From assembly GCA_964432595.1 (NCBI GenBank), contig CAYSOF010000016.1:62001-126000 (forward strand): DNA of 64,000 bases. Reading direction: 5' to 3'. The translations under genes and the position numbers were made by a program. The notes beneath the pieces were generated by a model, which saw only the letters and a list, made by a program, of their open reading frames with translations, had not been told where the DNA came from and made no database searches. Source of the DNA: DASYLJ01 sp964432595 (GTDB lineage: Bacteria; Desulfobacterota; Binatia; DP-6). Below, piece after piece: positions 60,088-64,000 of the stretch (position 1 is the first letter of the stretch; each line of letters opens with the position of its first letter).

Positions 60088-60843
60088 ATGGTTGAGGGCC
60101 GTGTGCGCGGTCGACGTGACGGCCGCAAAGCCGCCGAGTTGCGGCCCGTCCAGATGACGCCCGGATTCATGCCCGACGCGGAAGGCTCGGTGCTCGTGGC
60201 CATGGGTGCGACCCGGGTGATCTGCACGGCGACCGTCCAGGAGAGCGTCCCCCCGTTCCTGCGCGGCTCGGGGAAGGGCTGGGTGACGGCCGAGTACGCC
60301 ATGCTGCCCCGGAGCTCGCCCGAACGGATCGAGCGGGAGCGGCGCGGCCCCGGGGGACGGACCCAGGAGATCCAGCGGCTGATCGGCCGGAGTCTGCGCA
60401 GCGTCGTCGACATGCAGGCGCTCGGCGAGCGTGCCGTCCTGATCGACTGCGACGTCATCCAGGCCGACGGTGGGACGCGGACGGCGTCGATCACCGGCGG
60501 CTTCGTGGCGATGGCGCTCGCGCTCGATCGCCTCCGGCGCGACGGCGTGGTCGAGCGCCCGATCCTCACCGGGACGGTCGCGGCGGTGAGCGTGGGCATC
60601 GTCGACGGCAAGGTGGCGCTCGACCTCCCGTACGAGGAGGACCACCGGGCCGAGGTCGATCTCAACCTGGTGATGACCGGTGCGGGACGCTTCGTCGAGG
60701 TGCAGGGGACGGCGGAGGGCAAACCGTTCACGCCGTCGCAGCTCGAGCGGCTCCTCGCGGTCGGCGGCGAGGGCATTCGCACGCTGATCGGCATGCAGCG
60801 GGGCCTGCTGCGTGAGGCGGGGGTCCAGCTTCCGCGCGGATGA
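60088..60843 (+). CDS. rph: RNase PH
   Basis: A 251-residue phosphorolytic exoribonuclease: GRRDGRKAAELRPVQMTPGF near the start, then GSGKGWVTAEYAMLPRSSPER and RTQEIQRLIGRSLRSVVDM, and CDVIQADGGTRTASITGGF, all conserved in the family; MTGAGRFVEVQGTAEG lies in the C-terminal part. It trims the 3' ends of tRNA precursors using phosphate. An ATG at 60088 is used; a GTG four codons later would also fit. It overlaps rdgB by four bases. The tRNA cluster it may serve follows about 650 bases downstream. Confidence 0.95.
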   Translation: MVEGRVRGRRDGRKAAELRPVQMTPGFMPDAEGSVLVAMGATRVICTATVQESVPPFLRGSGKGWVTAEYAMLPRSSPERIERERRGPGGRTQEIQRLIGRSLRSVVDMQALGERAVLIDCDVIQADGGTRTASITGGFVAMALALDRLRRDGVVERPILTGTVAAVSVGIVDGKVALDLPYEEDHRAEVDLNLVMTGAGRFVEVQGTAEGKPFTPSQLERLLAVGGEGIRTLIGMQRGLLREAGVQLPRG

Positions 60844-61427
60844 GCCTGCCGTCGCACATCGTGCTCGCGACGGAGAATCCGGGGAAGGCCGCCGAGCTGC
60901 GCGCGATGGTGGCCGCGTGGGGGCCGGTGCAGGTCACGACGCTCGCCGACCATCCGCGCGTGGTGCTGCCGGCCGAGGACGGGGCGACCTACGCGGAGAT
61001 CGCCGAGGCGAAGGCGCGCACCGTCGCCGCGGCGCTCGGGCTGCCGGCGCTCGGCGACGACTCGGGCCTCGAGGTGGACGCGCTCGACGGCGCGCCCGGT
61101 CTGCGCTCGGCGCGCTGGGCCGCGACCGACGCCGATAGGATCGCGAAGCTCCTCGCCGCGCTCGCCGGCGTCGCCGATCGTCGCGCGCGCTTCCGGTGCG
61201 CGATGGCGCTCGCGTGGCCGGAAGGTCACGTCGAGATCGCGGAGGGCGTGTGCGAGGGGCGCATCGCGGCGGCGCCGCTCGGTGCCGGCGGGTTCGGCTA
61301 CGATCCGGTTTTCGTCAGCGACGACCTCGGCGCATCGTTCGCGGTCGCGCCGGCGGCGGACAAGGCGCGCGTGAGCCATCGCGCGCGCGCGGCGGAGGCG
61401 CTCGGTCGACGCCTGCGTGACGGATAA
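60840..61427 (+). CDS. rdgB: XTP/dITP diphosphatase (RdgB/HAM1)
   Basis: A 195-residue nucleotide-pool enzyme: IVLATENPGKAAELRAMV (the TxNxxK motif), LGDDSGLEVDALDGAPGLRSARW (catalytic Asp and binding loop) and GFGYDPVFV with the conserved FGYDP. It hydrolyses dITP, XTP and related purines. ATGA overlap with rph (60840-60843) gives the widespread rph-rdgB pair. Length normal. Confidence 0.95.
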   Translation: MSLPSHIVLATENPGKAAELRAMVAAWGPVQVTTLADHPRVVLPAEDGATYAEIAEAKARTVAAALGLPALGDDSGLEVDALDGAPGLRSARWAATDADRIAKLLAALAGVADRRARFRCAMALAWPEGHVEIAEGVCEGRIAAAPLGAGGFGYDPVFVSDDLGASFAVAPAADKARVSHRARAAEALGRRLRDG

Positions 61428-61493
61428 AACCCTCGCGAAACATTGCGGGGTCTTCGGGACCGTGTTAGGGACGCTGCGACATATGAGGAGTGC

Positions 61494-61570
61494 CGGGGCG
61501 TAGCGCAGCCTGGTAGCGCGCCTGCTTTGGGAGCAGGTGGTCGGCCGTTCGAATCGGCTCGCCCCGACCA
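61494..61570 (+). tRNA. tRNA-Pro (anticodon TGG)
   Basis: Acceptor arms CGGGGCG and CGCCCCG pair over seven bases, the anticodon arm CCTGC-loop-GCAGG holds TGG, and the T-loop is TTCGAAT. A CCA end is encoded (61568-61570), after discriminator A. It is the first of four clustered tRNA genes. Confidence 0.93.
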
Positions 61571-61577
61571 TGCGCTA

Positions 61578-61651
<74 letters not shown>

Positions 61652-61716
61652 CATCGAGACGAGACGACGGACAGGACGAGAACGACCGAAAGCAGACGAC
61701 AGTGTCGACGACGGCG

Positions 61717-61792
61717 GTGAGTGTAGCTCAGTTGGTAGAGCACCGGATTGTGGCTCCGGTTGTCGAGGGTTCGATTCCCTTCACTCACCCCA
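61717..61792 (+). tRNA. tRNA-His (anticodon GTG)
   Basis: Acceptor GTGAGTG with CACTCAC, anticodon stem CCGGA/TCCGG around a loop containing GTG, T-loop TTCGATT. A G at 61716 can serve as the extra G-1 of tRNA-His, opposite discriminator C. CCA is encoded (61790-61792). Confidence 0.93.
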
Positions 61793-61795
61793 TTC

Positions 61796-61868
<73 letters not shown>

Positions 61869-61924
61869 TATTCATCTGACGGCGTTCCCGTCCTGCCCCT
61901 CGCCCTCGATTCACCCGCCTGACC

Positions 61925-64000
61925 TCATAACGACCGCAGCAAGCGCGACGCCCGGTCCCGCGTGTCGCGCAGCGCGAGGTCGAGTGACGTCGCACACTCG
62001 CTCGACAGTCGTCCCTTCGCGCGTGCGCGGGCGAGGGCACGCATCGCCTGATCGAGCCCGCCGACGTCGCGGCGCAGCTTGCGGACCGGTGGGACCGCCT
62101 TGGTCGCCGCTCGTTCGAAGCGGCTGCACAGTCGACGCCGGCGACGATCGATCGCCCGCGGCAGACGTTCTCCCGCGCACGCCGCCGGGGCGGGTCGCCC
62201 GCACGTGCAGGTGACGCTCGCGAAGCCCGACGGCGGCGTCGACACGCAGACCCTCCCTTCGACGCAGACGTCGACGGTACACGCGTCGCCGTCGTCGCAC
62301 CCCGTTCCGCACGTCGGGGTCGGCCCGATGGGCGTGCCGGTGCCCACGCCGATCGGCTCGCTGCGCGCGATCACCGCGAGCAGGTTCGACTCGGGGTCGG
62401 GGTTCAGCAACCGCAGCTCGTACCACCCGGCTTCGAGCCCGGGCGGCAGCGTCAGCGTGGCGACGGCGTCCGACCAGCCGTCGGTCGACCAGCTCGCGAG
62501 CTCTTCGTAGTTCCCGCCGTACGAGCCGAGCCTGTAGAGACGAAGCTCGTCGCGCGTCGTCGGGGCCGGGATGCCGTGCCACGTCGCGGTCACGGTGCCG
62601 TCCGGCGCCACCGGCGTCGTCACCAGGTCGATGGGCGGCACGGTGCGCGGACCGTCGGCCCAGATCATCGTGACGAACGCATCGCCGCAGGGCGTTCCCG
62701 TGACGTCGCAGACGCCGCCGGCGAGGGCGGGTTGCACGGCGTTGGCGGTCGTTGGGAAGTCGAACGACAGCGTGTAGCCGCCGACGTGCGCGTTGCCCAT
62801 CCAGTCGACGGCGAGGCCGGTCGCGCCGTCCGCGCCGATCAGCGGGCTCGCGACGCCCGGGCTGCCGCCGAGGTACGACGAGTAGAGGAGGCGCGCGCCG
62901 GCCGGATCGAGCTTGGCGACGAACGCATCGCCCGCGCCGCGGGTGGCCGGCTGGAAGGCGCCGACGACGGGGAAGAAGCGCGACGCCGTCGAGCCGACGA
63001 CGTACGCATTGCCGAGCGCGTCGACGTCGACCCGCGTGCCCGCGTCGTTGCCCTCGCCGAAGAGCAGCGTCGAGTACGCGAGCGCGCCGTTCGCGTCGAC
63101 CTTCGTCACGAAGACGTCCGAGCAGAGCGTGTAGACGCAGAGGCTGTTGTCGCGCCGCGGCTGCACGACGCCCGCGGTGGTCGGGAAGTCGTCCGACTGC
63201 GTCTCGCCGGTCACGTACGCGTTGCCCGCGGCGTCGAGCGCGACGTCGGCGACGATGTCGTTCGTCGAGCCGCCGAGGTACGTCGACCAGGCCACGCCCG
63301 AGCCGTCGGGCAGCAGCTTGGTGAGGAAACCGGTGACGGCCGAGGGACCGCTCGCCTTCGCCGGCTGGATCGCGCCGAACGTCGGGAAGTCCTCCGACTC
63401 CGTGCTGCCGACGACGTAGGCGTGGCCCGCGGCGTCGACGGCGATGCCGTTCGGCGACTCGTGCGCCGTGCCGCAGAGGAACGTCGAGTACTCGAGCACG
63501 CCGCCGCCCGGGCTGAGCCGCGCGACGAACCCGTCGCCGCCGGCCGCCCAGCCGCCGGCGCAGTCGGACGTGCGGAACGCGCCGGGCGTGGTCGGGAAGT
63601 CGCGCGACGACGACGACGTGACGCCGGCGACGTAAGCGCGCCCTGCGGCGTCGACGGCGATCGCCTGCCCGGTCGACGTGTCGGCGAGGCTGCCGCCCAG
63701 GCCGGTGCTCCAGACGACCGCTCCGCCGGCATCGAGCTTCGCGACCAGCGCGCTCGCGTTCACCGGCGCCAGGCAGACGCCGCCGTGCACGCGACCCGTG
63801 ATGTACGCGTCGCCGTTCGCGTCGACCGCGATGTCGACGGCCGTGTCATCGCACGGGCCGCCCAGATACGTCGAGTAGAGGACCGTGCCACCCGGCGCGA
63901 TCTTCGCGACGAAGATGTCGACGTCGCCCGACAGGTACTGCTTGCCGGCCCCCGCCGTGGTCGGGAAGTCCGTCGAACGGGTGGCGCCGGTGACGTAGCG
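61925..64000 (-). CDS. SBBP beta-propeller-repeat protein (N-terminus outside right edge)
   Basis: The frame is open to the window end, so the N-terminus is missing; 691 residues are visible. Most of it (first about 450 visible residues) is a series of SBBP-type propeller repeats, each with a YSTYLGG strand, an AVDAAGNAYVTG strand and a DFPTTPGAFQ-like turn. It continues with a beta-sandwich-like region (about 475-560), a CDDGDACTVDVCVEGRVC Cys segment and a basic helical C-terminal tail. Such proteins are usually secreted and may bind surfaces or other proteins; function unknown. It converges on the tRNA cluster with a 56-base gap. Confidence 0.85.
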   Translation of the reverse strand, partial: RYVTGATRSTDFPTTAGAGKQYLSGDVDIFVAKIAPGGTVLYSTYLGGPCDDTAVDIAVDANGDAYITGRVHGGVCLAPVNASALVAKLDAGGAVVWSTGLGGSLADTSTGQAIAVDAAGRAYVAGVTSSSSRDFPTTPGAFRTSDCAGGWAAGGDGFVARLSPGGGVLEYSTFLCGTAHESPNGIAVDAAGHAYVVGSTESEDFPTFGAIQPAKASGPSAVTGFLTKLLPDGSGVAWSTYLGGSTNDIVADVALDAAGNAYVTGETQSDDFPTTAGVVQPRRDNSLCVYTLCSDVFVTKVDANGALAYSTLLFGEGNDAGTRVDVDALGNAYVVGSTASRFFPVVGAFQPATRGAGDAFVAKLDPAGARLLYSSYLGGSPGVASPLIGADGATGLAVDWMGNAHVGGYTLSFDFPTTANAVQPALAGGVCDVTGTPCGDAFVTMIWADGPRTVPPIDLVTTPVAPDGTVTATWHGIPAPTTRDELRLYRLGSYGGNYEELASWSTDGWSDAVATLTLPPGLEAGWYELRLLNPDPESNLLAVIARSEPIGVGTGTPIGPTPTCGTGCDDGDACTVDVCVEGRVCVSTPPSGFASVTCTCGRPAPAACAGERLPRAIDRRRRRLCSRFERAATKAVPPVRKLRRDVGGLDQAMRALARARAKGRLSSECATSLDLALRDTRDRASRLLRSL

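Overview
The window is a high-GC (roughly 70% by eye), gene-dense bacterial chromosome segment with no insertion sequence, phage module, plasmid origin or CRISPR array. Genes are packed tightly: no gene-free stretch reaches 300 bases, about ten neighbouring pairs share ATGA or GTGA stop/start overlaps, and GTG and even TTG starts are common. The mix suggests a free-living, oxygen-respiring member of a deltaproteobacterial-type lineage, perhaps close to Desulfobacterota or Binatota: a sigma-54 activator, secreted Cys-rich proteins with CDDGD-type motifs, SBBP beta-propeller proteins, an F420-type oxidoreductase, and many acyl-CoA, SCP2-thiolase and CoA-transferase genes. The taxonomy is inference.

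Layout. 1-11 kb: an acyl-CoA dehydrogenase cut by the left edge; two paralogous membrane sensor kinases (605-2395, 6527-8335); a LuxR-type regulator with a degenerate receiver; a minus-strand block of HugZ-like, QmcA-like (SPFH), NfeD-like and SirB1-like genes; then an Ltp2-like thiolase, a DUF35 partner and a ROK sugar kinase. 11-15.5 kb: three unrecognised secreted proteins, a DUF808 membrane protein and another secreted protein. 15.5-21 kb: an NTF2-like protein overlapping a short SRPBCC-Rieske protein whose domain order is the reverse of ring-hydroxylating oxygenases, divergent from an epoxide-hydrolase-like enzyme, an SCP2 thiolase, an LLM oxidoreductase and a FemAB-like acyltransferase. 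21-26 kb: one 1617-residue protein with three glycosyltransferase modules and a duplicated C-terminal-type beta domain.

26-37 kb: clpS-clpA with a dual-specificity phosphatase, an RTX-repeat protein, a DUF2889 protein, two dehydrogenases, a TVP38-type membrane protein, gluQ, a CMD-family protein, a quinone oxidoreductase, a rhodanese-DUF59 fusion and infA. 37-48 kb: a GNAT-like unknown, nadE, an ArnT-like glycosyltransferase, maf, a hydrolase, a short-chain dehydrogenase and purE-purK. 48-57.7 kb: a CoA transferase, a TIGR01777 epimerase, an O-methyltransferase, a secreted GH84 enzyme, an amidase, two acyl-CoA synthetases and a fused 3-oxoacid CoA-transferase. 57.7-64 kb: a small regulatory cluster (134-aa conserved protein, ribbon-helix-helix protein, stand-alone receiver, receiver-less sigma-54 activator), rph-rdgB, a Pro-Arg-His-Lys tRNA cluster, and a beta-propeller protein cut by the right edge.

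How it works together: the accessory gene content points to scavenging and beta-oxidation of lipids, branched or aromatic carbon (acyl-CoA activation, dehydrogenation, SCP2 and Ltp2-like thiolysis or retro-aldol cleavage, CoA transfer), mixed with housekeeping genes for purine and NAD synthesis, RNA maturation, nucleotide-pool cleaning and proteolysis. The observation most worth following is the small permuted Rieske-oxygenase-like protein at 15986-16636.
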